DNA of 64,000 nt from Ruminococcus sp. (GTDB taxonomy: Bacteria; Bacillota; Clostridia; Oscillospirales; Acutalibacteraceae): positions 6,003 to 70,002 of the forward strand of contig SFIQ01000007.1 in NCBI GenBank assembly GCA_004555265.1. Reading direction: 5' to 3'. This document shows, one piece after another, positions 1 to 8,043 of this stretch. The translations under genes and the position numbers were made by a program. The notes beneath the pieces are model-generated. The model did no database searches. It was not told the origin of the DNA and worked only from the letters and a program-made list of their open reading frames with translations. Within the stretch, counting starts at the first letter, position 1; each line of letters starts with the position of its first letter.

Positions 1-107
1 GTATCACTTTGCGGTAAAACGCGCGGCAAAATCCATAAGCCAAGACCGACAAGCAATAAAACGGCAAGTACAATCACATCTACGCGGGAAATCCATTTTT
101 TCGTCAT
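1..107 (-). CDS. NusG domain II-type protein, N-terminal part only
   Basis: The window edge cuts this gene, so only its first 35 codons are visible. It begins with MTKKWISRVDVIV, then one hydrophobic membrane helix (about residues 11-30). A single N-terminal helix followed by a small domain is what NusG-domain-II proteins next to apbE look like in Clostridia. Its ATG overlaps the apbE stop as ATGA, so the two are translationally coupled and probably serve the same flavin/redox membrane system. The family name rests on context and the N-terminus only. Confidence 0.5.
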   Translation of the reverse strand, partial: MTKKWISRVDVIVLAVLLLVGLGLWILPRVLPQSD

Positions 108-1162
108 ACTGTCTCCGCCTTATACGTACCGTCCGTAATTTGCACAGCAGGCGCAATGCCGTCTGTCATATGCACGGTTTTGTCGGTGTATACAAATATC
201 GCCTCGGCGCCGTATTCTTGTAAAATCGGCAGGGATTTTTCCTCACCAAGCAAAAAGCAAAGGGTGGAAAGCGCATCGCTTTGCAATCCCGTATTTGCCG
301 TGACGGTCACGGCGCAAAGGTCGGTTTCGGCGGGATAGCCTGTGGTTAAATCGAGCAAATGGTGATAGGTTTTGCCGTCCTGCTCGAATTTCTTTTCATA
401 ACTGCCCGAGGTCGAAACAAAACCGCCGTACAGGGAAAGCGTCGCAAAATATGCGTTTTCCGAGCCTTTCGGGTCGCGCACGCCGACGGTAAACGGCGCG
501 CCGTCTTTCGGACTGCCGACCAGTGCCAAACTGCCGCCGACGGACACCAGCGCGCCGCCGTTTTCGGGCAGTAAGCCGCTTTCCGCAATCATTTGCACCG
601 CCTTGTCACACGCAAGCCCCTTGCCCACCGAGCCGAGGTTTAATTTTTGCCCTTTTTGAAACGCGACACAGCCGTCCTCGGTGAAAAGGACGGTTTCGTC
701 CGTGCACAAAGGCTTTGCCGCTTCAATTTCTGCCGCGGACGGCACATGAAAATCTTCGGTATCTAAGCCCCAACGTTCTGTTAAGGTGCCGCTTGCAAGT
801 GCGGCTTTCCCTTCGGAGCGGCTGTAAATCTCTTTCGTCTCCCGCAAGGCGGAAAACAGTTCGGCGCTGACTTTTGTCAAAATTTCGGGATTTTCTGCGT
901 TGTTTAAATTGGCAAGTTCCGAAGTTTTCGCGTTTTTGGAAATCACCTGTGTATCCAAATCCGCAATCGCGCCGAGCACCTCGTCCGCCAAAACCGCGCT
1001 GTCCGTTGCATTTACACCGTAGAGTTTTACCGTAACCACAGAGCCCATGGAAACCGCACTTTTCTGCACGGGAGAACGCCCCTCTGCCGCACAGCCGCCA
1101 AACAGCAACAAGAGCGCCGCGAGGACGGCAAAACCATATAAAATTTTCCTGTATTTTTGCAT
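104..1162 (-). CDS. apbE: FAD:protein FMN transferase (ApbE), lipoprotein
   Basis: ApbE transfers FMN from FAD onto a Ser/Thr of target flavoproteins such as Rnf or Nqr subunits, outside the membrane. The 352-residue product starts with a lipoprotein signal: a basic N-terminus, a Leu-rich core and the lipobox LFGGC with Cys24. Family motifs are present in degenerate form: LNLGSVGKGLACDKAV (FAD-binding), ALVSVGGSLALVG, HHLLDLTTGYP and the late SDALSTLCFLLG Mg-binding/catalytic segment. Length is normal for the family. It is followed by an overlapping NusG-domain-II gene, a common clostridial pairing. No target flavoprotein is visible in the window. Confidence 0.93.
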   Translation of the reverse strand: MQKYRKILYGFAVLAALLLLFGGCAAEGRSPVQKSAVSMGSVVTVKLYGVNATDSAVLADEVLGAIADLDTQVISKNAKTSELANLNNAENPEILTKVSAELFSALRETKEIYSRSEGKAALASGTLTERWGLDTEDFHVPSAAEIEAAKPLCTDETVLFTEDGCVAFQKGQKLNLGSVGKGLACDKAVQMIAESGLLPENGGALVSVGGSLALVGSPKDGAPFTVGVRDPKGSENAYFATLSLYGGFVSTSGSYEKKFEQDGKTYHHLLDLTTGYPAETDLCAVTVTANTGLQSDALSTLCFLLGEEKSLPILQEYGAEAIFVYTDKTVHMTDGIAPAVQITDGTYKAETV

Positions 1163-1208
1163 CTGCTTTCGCCGCCTGCTGTTTTCAATCCCTTTGAAAA
1201 ATTTTATA

Positions 1209-1224
1209 TAGTATAACTATACTA
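1209..1224. promoter_or_regulatory. Inverted repeat between apbE and the alcohol dehydrogenase
   Basis: TAGTATA-AC-TATACTA is a perfect 7-bp inverted repeat in the divergent intergenic region. It could be an operator or overlap an A/T-rich -10 region of apbE. No regulator is identified. Confidence 0.45.
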
Positions 1225-1313
1225 TAAAACGGCGTTTACTGCAAGAATTGTTTAAAAAATATCAATATCTTGTGGTAAAAGCGAAAATTTTGCAAAAATC
1301 TGACAAGATTCTA

Positions 1314-1343
1314 TTGCATTTTTTGCGTACTTGCTGTTACAAT
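1314..1343 (+). promoter_or_regulatory. Promoter of the iron alcohol dehydrogenase
   Basis: TTGCAT, an 18-bp spacer, then TACAAT preceded by TGt (extended -10). It lies 22 bp before the start codon of the gene at 1366, with a GAGGTG ribosome site in between. Confidence 0.6.
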
Positions 1344-1365
1344 GGATTTGTAGAGGTGAAAATAC

Positions 1366-2475
1366 ATGGATTTTAATTTTTATATGCCGGTGCGTGTGTT
1401 GGGCGGCAGAAACGCCGTAACACAGCACCCCGAAGTATTTACGCAATTCGGCAAAAAATGCTTGGTTGTAACCGGCGGCAGTTCCGCCAAAACAAGCGGC
1501 GCGCTTGACGATGTGCAAACTGTCCTTTCGCAAAACGGGATTGCAATGACAGTGTTTGATGAAGTCAAACCCAATCCCACCGCGGCGGATTGCCACCGCG
1601 CGGGGCAGTTGGCACGCGATTTCGAGGTGGAATACATCGTCGGTATCGGCGGCGGGTCGGCGCTGGACTCCGCCAAAGCGATTGCGGTATATGCCGCCAA
1701 CAAAACGCTTTCCGCCGAGGGCATTTATGATTACGATTATATGTTTGAGCCGTTGCCCCTTGTATTGGTCGGCACCACGGCGGGCACGGGGAGCGAGGTC
1801 ACGGGCGTTTCGGTTTTAACCCGCGAAAACGGCAGAAAGCAAAGCGTCAGCGGCAAGGATTTTTATGCAAAGGTTGCGTTTGCCGACCCCAAATACACCT
1901 ATTCCGTTCCCTACGCCGTGACGGTTTCCACCGCGCTCGACGCGTTTGCGCACGCGGTAGAAGGGTGGTTTTCCAACCGTTTTGACGATATGGCGCGGCT
2001 GTTCGGGGAAAAGGCAATCCCCGTTTTGTGGAAGCACTTGAAAACCTTTTACGCAACAGGAGAACTGCCCTGTGCGGACGCGCGCGACGAACTGTATTAC
2101 GCCGCATTATATGCGGGGATGGAATTAAACATTTGCGGCGCAGGCTTTCCGCACGGTATGGGGTATGCGCTCACCGAAGATTTCGCGCTCCCCCACGGTA
2201 GGGCGTGCGCGGCGTTTATGCCAAGTTATGTAAAACGCGGCATGGAATTTAAAAACGCGCTCTCCATGGAATTCTTTTCGATGCTCGGCACGAATTTTCC
2301 CGAATTTGAAAAGGTCATTTTGACGCTGACGGACCTTTCGGGCATTTCGATGACCGAGGAACAAATCGAAAATTACTGTGCACGGTGGCAGAATTTGAAG
2401 AACTTTAAAAATTCCCCCGGCGGGTACAATGTGACCGAGGCGGGGACGGTTTTGCGGGAATTGTTTTTGAAGTAA
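1366..2475 (+). CDS. Iron-containing alcohol dehydrogenase
   Basis: Group III metal-dependent dehydrogenase that reduces an aldehyde or ketone with NAD(P)H. The 369-residue protein has the N-terminal Rossmann-like domain with the GIGGGSALD nucleotide motif (about residue 93) and TTAGTGSEVT. The four Fe ligands fall at the expected spacing: D192 and H196 in TALDAFAHAVEGW, H263 in GAGFPHGMG and H277 in LPHGRA. It is monocistronic, with its own promoter and a terminator at 2502. The substrate cannot be read from the sequence. Lactaldehyde or butanal reduction are both possible, and the window does contain a fucose operon that would yield lactaldehyde. Confidence 0.92.
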   Translation: MDFNFYMPVRVLGGRNAVTQHPEVFTQFGKKCLVVTGGSSAKTSGALDDVQTVLSQNGIAMTVFDEVKPNPTAADCHRAGQLARDFEVEYIVGIGGGSALDSAKAIAVYAANKTLSAEGIYDYDYMFEPLPLVLVGTTAGTGSEVTGVSVLTRENGRKQSVSGKDFYAKVAFADPKYTYSVPYAVTVSTALDAFAHAVEGWFSNRFDDMARLFGEKAIPVLWKHLKTFYATGELPCADARDELYYAALYAGMELNICGAGFPHGMGYALTEDFALPHGRACAAFMPSYVKRGMEFKNALSMEFFSMLGTNFPEFEKVILTLTDLSGISMTEEQIENYCARWQNLKNFKNSPGGYNVTEAGTVLRELFLK

Positions 2476-2501
2476 AAGATATAAGGGTATAGGGAAAAAG
2501 C

Positions 2502-2540
2502 AAAAATCACAATCCGAAAATATTTTTGGATTGTGATTTT
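2502..2540 (+). terminator. Terminator of the alcohol dehydrogenase
   Basis: AAAATCACAATCC and GGATTGTGATTTT form a 13-bp stem with a 12-nt A/T-rich loop, 26 bp after the stop codon, followed by a T-rich run. It should work in both directions. Confidence 0.75.
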
Positions 2541-2567
2541 AATTTTTATTTATGTTTGTATTTATAC

Positions 2568-2773
2568 GGTAGGGCGGGGGCTTGCCCCCGCCGCCAATTC
2601 ACATCAAACCCTACGGCGGGGGCAAAATTCTCCGAATTCGGGCACTTTGCGGCGGGAGCAAGCCCCCGCCCTACTTTATTATAACAGACATTTCCCCTAA
2701 CAGGGGAATCACCCCGCCCTGCGGGTGTGGAAACCCGCCCCTACAACGGGGCGCCGAGTCGTCGCCCCCTACG
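2568..2773. repeat. GC-rich palindromic intergenic repeat block
   Basis: It starts with GGTAGGGCGGGGGCTTGCCC and contains inverted modules built on GGCGGGAGCAAG/CCCCCGCCCTAC, a GGGGAAT/CCCCGCCC module and a CCCGCCCCTACAACGGGGCG module. Closely related blocks occur at 4280, 9388, 26795 and 35807; the copy at 35822-35941 matches about 100 bp nearly base for base. The short reading frames through it are products of the repeat. No gene is seen in 2476-2816. Confidence 0.8.
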
Positions 2774-2816
2774 ACTGTTTTTCTCCCTCTCGCTTTCAGG
2801 AAATGAAAGAAAATCT

Positions 2817-3824
2817 CTACAAACTCCCTCCGTCACGCGCTTTGCGCGTGCCACCCGCTGACGGCGGCGGTCTCCCTCTGTCGCTTCGCGACATCTCCCT
2901 CACACTGTGAGGGAGTCGACCCAATTCATACGGCGTGCGCTGATAGACGAAGTAATTGAGCCAATTTTGGAACAGCAAACTCCCCGCCCCGCGCCAGGTA
3001 ATCAGCGGCGTTTTTTTGGGGTCGTTGTCGGGGAAATAGTTTTCGGGCATTTTAATGTCTAAACCCTTTTGCAAATCGCGGAAATACTCGCGCGCCAAGG
3101 TATCGCTGTCATACTCACAGTGCCCCGTGCAATAAAAATTGCGGCACGCCATATCCGACACCAAATGCACGCCCGCTTTGTCGGAATAGGACAAAAGCTG
3201 CAAATCCTTCACCTGCGCAATATCCTCTTTGCGCGTTTCGGTGTGGCGCGAGTGCGGCACATAAAACACATCGGAAAAGCCGCGTAACAGCGGATGATAC
3301 AAATCCAGCGGACGGTGTTTGAACACGCCGAACATCTTTTCGGGCAGCAGGTGCTTCGGCACGCCGTATTTGTAATACAGCGCCGCCTGCGCGCCCCAAC
3401 AAATATTAAATGTGGAATAGACATGAGTTTGCGCCCAATCGAAGATCGCGCACAGTTCGTCCCAATAATCCACCTCTTCAAAATCGAGCAGTTCCACAGG
3501 CGCACCCGTGACAATCAAGCCGTCGAATTTTTGACCGCGGACATCATCAAGCGTTTTGTAAAACTGCAACATATGCGCCTGCGAGGTGTTTTTGGCCGTA
3601 TGTGTTTTCACCTGTAACAGTTCGATTTCGACCTGCAACGGCGTATTCGACAACAGCCGCAAAATCTGCGTTTCGGTTTCGATTTTGGTCGGCATTAAGT
3701 TTAAAATGATAATTTTTAAGGGGCGAATGTCCTGCTTGCTTGCGCGGTCGTTGGTCATGACGAAAATATTTTCGAGCTCCAAGCTGTGATGCGCCGGCAG
3801 TTGGTCGTCAATTTTAATCGGCAT
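2817..3824 (-). CDS. metA: Homoserine O-acyltransferase (likely acetyl-specific) with repeat-derived tail
   Basis: Activates homoserine for methionine synthesis. I chose the ATG at 3824 (MPIKIDDQLP, the family's usual N-terminus) over the upstream GTG because AGAGGG lies 9 nt before it. With this start the catalytic residues fall at the family positions: Cys142 in FNICWGAQ, His235 and Glu237 in CTGHCEYD. Residue 111 is Glu, which in characterised MetA enzymes goes with acetyl-CoA rather than succinyl-CoA. Normal MetA ends near residue 301 (YFVYQRTPYEL). Here the frame continues about 34 more residues through a palindromic repeat, giving an unrelated Arg/Pro/Gly-rich tail ending KARDGGSL. No other methionine genes are adjacent; ask and hom lie at 54-56 kb. 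Confidence 0.93.
   Translation of the reverse strand: MPIKIDDQLPAHHSLELENIFVMTNDRASKQDIRPLKIIILNLMPTKIETETQILRLLSNTPLQVEIELLQVKTHTAKNTSQAHMLQFYKTLDDVRGQKFDGLIVTGAPVELLDFEEVDYWDELCAIFDWAQTHVYSTFNICWGAQAALYYKYGVPKHLLPEKMFGVFKHRPLDLYHPLLRGFSDVFYVPHSRHTETRKEDIAQVKDLQLLSYSDKAGVHLVSDMACRNFYCTGHCEYDSDTLAREYFRDLQKGLDIKMPENYFPDNDPKKTPLITWRGAGSLLFQNWLNYFVYQRTPYELGRLPHSVREMSRSDRGRPPPSAGGTRKARDGGSL
2824..2915. repeat. Palindromic repeat inside the metA 3' end
   Basis: Three hairpins in a row: CTCCCTCAC/GTGAGGGAG, TGTCGC/GCGACA and ACGCGC/GCGCGT. The last module, with its flanking GGTGGC and GACGGAGGGAG, recurs at about 4385 and 27115. Here it sits inside the metA reading frame and supplies its C-terminal codons. 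Confidence 0.85.
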
Positions 3825-3902
3825 TCGCGCCACCCTCTTTCGTTTTGATATATTGCAAGGTTAAATAGTATAGCACAAAGCGAAAAGAAATGCAAATCCG
3901 TT

Positions 3903-4108
3903 TTACAGCGAAAAGTGATATTCGTACGTCGTCCATTCGTGTGCGACAAAATTGCGTACACGCACCACCAATTCAGTTTCATACACCGCAACCTGTAAGC
4001 CCATTCCCGTATTTTGCACCTCGGCTTTGCCATCTGCGTTTTCGCATCCGACGGGGCGTAAATGGAGAACGCCAAAATCGCCGCGAAAATTTTTAAAAGT
4101 CGGGACAT
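3903..4108 (-). pseudogene. Possible frameshifted small lipoprotein gene
   Basis: The ATG at 4108 opens MSRLLKIFAAILAFSIYA, a convincing signal sequence, but that frame then turns into unlikely sequence. In another frame from about 4055 the DNA reads GCENADGKAEVQNTG and continues to WTTYEYHFSL with a stop at 3903, and the Cys sits where a lipobox Cys would be. A single frameshift near 4050-4060 would join them into a lipoprotein of about 65 residues. Family unknown. The alternative is that neither frame is coding. Confidence 0.35.
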
Positions 4109-4164
4109 TACAATTTCTGCTTTTTGGGTTTTGGAATCGGGAACGATTCAAAAATCGCGTATTT

Positions 4165-4250
4165 GTCATTCTGCGGCATTTGCCGAAGAATCTCATATCG
4201 GATCTTTTTATTTTGTTCTATTGGAGATCCTTCGCTACGCTCAGGATGAC
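4165..4250. repeat. GTCATTCTG...CAGGATGAC repeat
   Basis: An 86-bp element with imperfect inverted ends, GTCATTCTG and CAGGATGAC, and inner modules GAAGAATCTC and GAGATCCTTCGC. Relatives are at 7914, 25103 and 27333. It is non-coding and resembles a REP/MITE-like element. Confidence 0.8.
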
Positions 4251-4279
4251 AAATCGGTATTTGTGGGAGTAATTTGTAC

Positions 4280-4460
4280 GGTAGGGCGGGGTGATTCCCC
4301 TGATAGGGGAAATGTCTGCGAAGCAGACAAAAGGGTGCCCGAATTCGGAGAATTTTGCCCCCGCCGCGGAGTTTGAGGGGGGAGGTGGCACGCGCAAAGC
4401 GCGTGACGGAGGGGCAAATCACATCAAAATCGACGGGCGGGCGTGGAAACCCGCCCCTAC
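4280..4460. repeat. GC-rich palindromic intergenic repeat block
   Basis: Begins GGTAGGGCGGGGTGATTCCC, carries the TCTCCGAATTCGGGCACC and ACGCGCAAAGCGCGTGACGG modules and ends with CCCGCCCCTAC. It is the same family as at 2568 and 26795. It fills the gap before the hemW 3' end; nothing else is seen there. Confidence 0.78.
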
Positions 4461-4482
4461 GGTTGGAAAGACAACCCCCAAT

Positions 4483-5580
4483 TTACAGTATTTCCGCCAA
4501 GATGGTATTGGACAGCAAAAAGCCGTTTCGGGTCAGGGCGATGCGTTCTTCGTCCGCGGTCATATAACCGCCCTGCACAAAGATTTGCGCTTTTTCGCGC
4601 ATTTCGTCGGGGATTTTATATCCAAACCGCGCTTGCACTTTGCTTTCGCGCAAGCCCTCTGTCAGACGCAAAGCAAGCATGGCATATTCGGTAAAATCGC
4701 CGCCGTTCCCGTCGGGCACGGGTGCACTTCCCTTTAAAAACGCTTCAAAATCGCGTGGGAAATAAAACCGTTTCCCGTTTAAAAAGGAATGTGCCGCAGG
4801 GCCTAACCCCAAATATTCTTCACAATGCCAATATTTTAAATTATGGCGGCTTTCAAAGCCGGATTTTGCAAAATTCGAGATTTCGTACTGCATTCTGCCG
4901 CCGTTTTTAAGCGTTTCGCACAGCTGCAAATACAAATCGGCGGTTTTGTCATCGTCGGGGAAATGGTACTGTTCGCGGCGGCGCCAAAACGGCGTGTTTT
5001 CTTCTAACTTTAAAATATAGGCGCTGATGTGCGGCACGCCGAGCGACAAACAAAAATCCAAAGTCTCCGCAAGGCTTTTTTCGGTTTGGTCGGGCACGCC
5101 GAGCATCACATCAAGCGAAATATTGTGTATCCCCGCCGTTTGCGCCGCTCTCACCGCCGCTTCAACCGTTTGACGGTCGGAAAGCCTGCCCAAAGCGCGC
5201 CGTTCCGTATCGACGGCGGACTGTAAGCCGATAGAAATACGATTAACGCCGACTGCGGCAAGCACCTTAAAAAAATCAGGTGACAATTTATACGGATTGC
5301 ACTCCACCGTCACTTCCGCTTCCTCGGTCAAAAAGTCCTGTTTTGCTTGATTTACAAGGTTTTTTAACCGCCGGGCACCGAGGGCAGACGGTGTGCCGCC
5401 TCCGATGTAAAGCGTATCTGTTTTACATTGTAAGGCCGCGGTACTTTCCGAAATGCGTTGCTGTAAAGCCGCACAGTAATCGTCCATTTCCGCCGCACTG
5501 CCGCGAAACGAATAAAAGTCGCAGTACGGACATTTGGAACGGCAAAACGGGATGTGCAAATACAAGCCTATCGTATTCAT
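4483..5580 (-). CDS. hemW: Radical SAM heme chaperone HemW
   Basis: HemW-type proteins are related to oxygen-independent coproporphyrinogen oxidase but act as heme chaperones. The 365-residue protein has the SAM [4Fe-4S] site C13-x3-C17-x2-C20 in HIPFCRSKCPYCDFYSF, the GGGTPS motif, and VECNPY and NRISIGLQS strands typical of the family. It lacks the N-terminal extension and extra Cys of true HemN, which argues for HemW. The start codon overlaps the upstream proXp stop as ATGA. It is the third gene of a lepA-proXp-hemW operon; lepA-hemW linkage is common in Firmicutes. Confidence 0.92.
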   Translation of the reverse strand: MNTIGLYLHIPFCRSKCPYCDFYSFRGSAAEMDDYCAALQQRISESTAALQCKTDTLYIGGGTPSALGARRLKNLVNQAKQDFLTEEAEVTVECNPYKLSPDFFKVLAAVGVNRISIGLQSAVDTERRALGRLSDRQTVEAAVRAAQTAGIHNISLDVMLGVPDQTEKSLAETLDFCLSLGVPHISAYILKLEENTPFWRRREQYHFPDDDKTADLYLQLCETLKNGGRMQYEISNFAKSGFESRHNLKYWHCEEYLGLGPAAHSFLNGKRFYFPRDFEAFLKGSAPVPDGNGGDFTEYAMLALRLTEGLRESKVQARFGYKIPDEMREKAQIFVQGGYMTADEERIALTRNGFLLSNTILAEIL

Positions 5581-6065
5581 ACTTGAATAAAGCGCACGGT
5601 ATGCCCCGTGCTTTCTATGTATTTCTGCACATCTTGAAAAGACAGAAACACCGTTGCGGTATTGTCATTCGGGTGAAAGCCCAACCGCGCGGCGTCTTTT
5701 AAATCCTCGTCAAAATAGACCTCGACCGCGCCCGTTGTGTCGTTGATAAGCCCCAAGGGCGACACCGAGCCTTTTTTGACATCGAGGTATTTTGCCAACC
5801 GCTCGTCTGAGGCAAAACTCAGTTTGGAGGACTCGACCTCGTCTCGAATCAGCCCCAAATCGGCGTGTTTACTCCCTTGTAACACCACGAGCATATGCCG
5901 CGCGCCCTTGTAATCGCGCAAAAACAGATTTTTGCAAATCTCATCATTCGGGTTAAACCCAAGCGCGTTGTACTCGTCCATGGTAAACGCGGGTGCGTGC
6001 TCGACAAGTGCATAGGGGATTTCCAAGGTTTTCAGTTTTTCCAATATGTTTTCACGGTTATTCAT
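5577..6065 (-). CDS. ProXp/YbaK-type aminoacyl-tRNA deacylase
   Basis: A 162-residue member of the bacterial prolyl-tRNA synthetase editing-domain superfamily; ProXp-ala members hydrolyse Ala-tRNA-Pro made in error. Family signs are the N-terminal EHAPAFTMDEYNALGF, the conserved Lys in CKNLFLRDYKG, LVVLQGSKHADL and the late GFHPNDNTATVFLS. It is translationally coupled to lepA upstream (8-bp overlap) and hemW downstream (4-bp overlap). A more distant relative of the same superfamily, YbaK, is encoded at 61071, so the genome has at least two free-standing tRNA-editing proteins. The exact misacylated tRNA is inferred. Confidence 0.87.
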   Translation of the reverse strand: MNNRENILEKLKTLEIPYALVEHAPAFTMDEYNALGFNPNDEICKNLFLRDYKGARHMLVVLQGSKHADLGLIRDEVESSKLSFASDERLAKYLDVKKGSVSPLGLINDTTGAVEVYFDEDLKDAARLGFHPNDNTATVFLSFQDVQKYIESTGHTVRFIQV

Positions 6066-7863
6066 CTAATTTCAGCACCGCCATAAACGCCTCCTGCGGG
6101 ACTTCGACCGTCCCGAACCGGCGCATACGCTTTTTTCCTTCCTTTTGTTTTTCCAAAAGTTTCTTTTTGCGCGTAATATCGCCGCCGTAGCACTTCGCAA
6201 GCACATCTTTGCGCATCGCCTTGACGGTTTCGCGGGCGATTACCTTGCCGCCGACGGCAATTTGAATCGGAATTTCAAACATCTGCCGCGGGATATTCTC
6301 TTTGAGTTTTTCGGCGATTTTGCGTGCGCGGGGGTAGGCTTTGTCCGTGTGAATGATAAATGAAAGCGCGTCTATTGTGTCGCCGTTCAGGAGTACATCG
6401 AGTTTGACCAGCTGCGAGCGCTCGTAATCCTTGATTTCATAGTCAAAGGACGCATACCCGCGCGTGCGGGATTTTAAAACATCAAAGAAATCGTAAATAA
6501 TTTCGTTAAGCGGCAACATATATTTGATGTCCACACGGTCGGCGGCGAGATAGGTCATTTCCTTATATACACCGCGGCGGTCTTGGCACAAATCCATAAT
6601 CTGCCCCACATATTCGGGCGGCGAATAGATGTGCGCCTCTACCACGGGCTCCTCGGCATACTCAATCGTCGCGGGGTCGGGGTAATTACAGGGGTTGTCG
6701 ATTTCGACCACGGATTTGTCCGTCAAATGGATTTTGTAAACGACGCTCGGAATGGTGGTCACCAAATCCAAATCGTATTCGCGTTCCAAGCGTTCTTGGA
6801 TAATTTCAAGGTGCAAAAGCCCCAAAAATCCGCAGCGGAAGCCGAAGCCCAAAGCCCCCGAAGTTTCGGGTTCGAAGGAGAGCGCGGCATCGTTTAACTG
6901 CAATTTTTCGAGCGCTTCTCTTAAATTTTCATAGTCCGCGCCGTCCGCGGGGTACACGCCGCAGAACACCATGGGATTGACCTTGCGATACCCCGGCAAA
7001 GCCTCGGCGGCAGGGGCATTCGCCAAAGTAACGGTATCGCCGACGCGTGCGTCGGACACGGTTTTAATCGACGCGGTGATATAGCCGACCTCGCCCGAAG
7101 AAAGCCCTTTCGTCGGCTCTAAGGATGTGGCACGCATATACCCCGTTTCTACCACGGTAAACTCCGCGCCCGTCGCCATCATACGCATCGTATCGCCGGG
7201 TTTTATCGAGCCGTCCATCACGCGGACATAGACGATAACCCCGCGGTAGCTGTCATAAATCGAATCAAAAATCAGCGCACGCAGCGGCTTATCATCATGA
7301 TTTTCGGGCGGCGGAATCAAATGCACGATTTCTTCGAGCACCTGTTCGACATTTTCGCCCGTTTTGGCGGACACACGCGGTGCTTCCATACAGGGAAGCC
7401 CTATGACATCCTCCACTTCGGCGGCAACGCGCTCGGGGTCAGCGGCGGGCAGGTCGATTTTGTTGATCACGGGCACAATTTCCAAATCGTGATCGAGTGC
7501 CAAATAGGTGTTGGCAAGCGTTTGCGCCTCAATGCCTTGGGATGCGTCCACAATCAAAACAGCGCCCTCGCACGCGGCAAGACTGCGCGAAACCTCGTAG
7601 TTAAAGTCCACATGACCAGGGGTGTCAATCAAATTCAAGGCATATGTATTGCCGTCTTTTGCCTTGTAATCGAGTTTGACGGCGTGCGCCTTGATGGTGA
7701 TGCCGCGCTCGCGCTCCAAATCCATATTGTCGAGCAGTTGTTCTTCCATATCGCGCTTCATCACTGCATCCGTCAGTTCTAAAAGGCGGTCGGCAAGCGT
7801 GCTTTTGCCGTGGTCAATGTGTGCGATGATAGAAAAGTTGCGAATGTTTTCTTTGTTCTGCAT
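6058..7863 (-). CDS. lepA: Elongation factor 4 (LepA)
   Basis: Ribosome-associated GTPase of translation. The 601-residue protein has the full GTPase set: P-loop AHIDHGKST, switch region RGITI, DTPGH, NKID, then EF-G-like domains and the LepA C-terminal domain (PRQMFEIPIQIAVG, TVKAMRKDVLAKCYGGD). Length matches the family. The ATG at 7863 has GAGG 8 nt upstream. First gene of the operon with proXp and hemW. Confidence 0.97.
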   Translation of the reverse strand: MQNKENIRNFSIIAHIDHGKSTLADRLLELTDAVMKRDMEEQLLDNMDLERERGITIKAHAVKLDYKAKDGNTYALNLIDTPGHVDFNYEVSRSLAACEGAVLIVDASQGIEAQTLANTYLALDHDLEIVPVINKIDLPAADPERVAAEVEDVIGLPCMEAPRVSAKTGENVEQVLEEIVHLIPPPENHDDKPLRALIFDSIYDSYRGVIVYVRVMDGSIKPGDTMRMMATGAEFTVVETGYMRATSLEPTKGLSSGEVGYITASIKTVSDARVGDTVTLANAPAAEALPGYRKVNPMVFCGVYPADGADYENLREALEKLQLNDAALSFEPETSGALGFGFRCGFLGLLHLEIIQERLEREYDLDLVTTIPSVVYKIHLTDKSVVEIDNPCNYPDPATIEYAEEPVVEAHIYSPPEYVGQIMDLCQDRRGVYKEMTYLAADRVDIKYMLPLNEIIYDFFDVLKSRTRGYASFDYEIKDYERSQLVKLDVLLNGDTIDALSFIIHTDKAYPRARKIAEKLKENIPRQMFEIPIQIAVGGKVIARETVKAMRKDVLAKCYGGDITRKKKLLEKQKEGKKRMRRFGTVEVPQEAFMAVLKLDE

Positions 7864-7913
7864 AGAGTACCTCGTGTATATTTTCGTTAGATGTTAGAAT
7901 GTAGCATCTGATT

Positions 7914-7988
7914 GTCATTCTGCGCCGTCAGGCGAAGAATCTTTTTCTGCTTTTTCTCCCTGAGATCCTTCGCTGCGCGCAGGATGAC
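7914..7988. repeat. GTCATTCTG...CAGGATGAC repeat
   Basis: A 75-bp copy of the family at 4165, with GTCATTCTGCGCCGTCAGGC at one end and CGCGCAGGATGAC at the other. It sits between yitT and lepA. Confidence 0.8.
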
Positions 7989-8043
7989 ATATCTATATTT
8001 TGATGTAACTTTACGGAACAGCACTATGGTTGTTCCGTACATT

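Noticed and set aside
2582..2910. Pro/Arg-rich open frames between the alcohol dehydrogenase and metA
   Set aside because: They follow the palindromic GC-rich repeats exactly and occur in every copy of the repeat in different frames.
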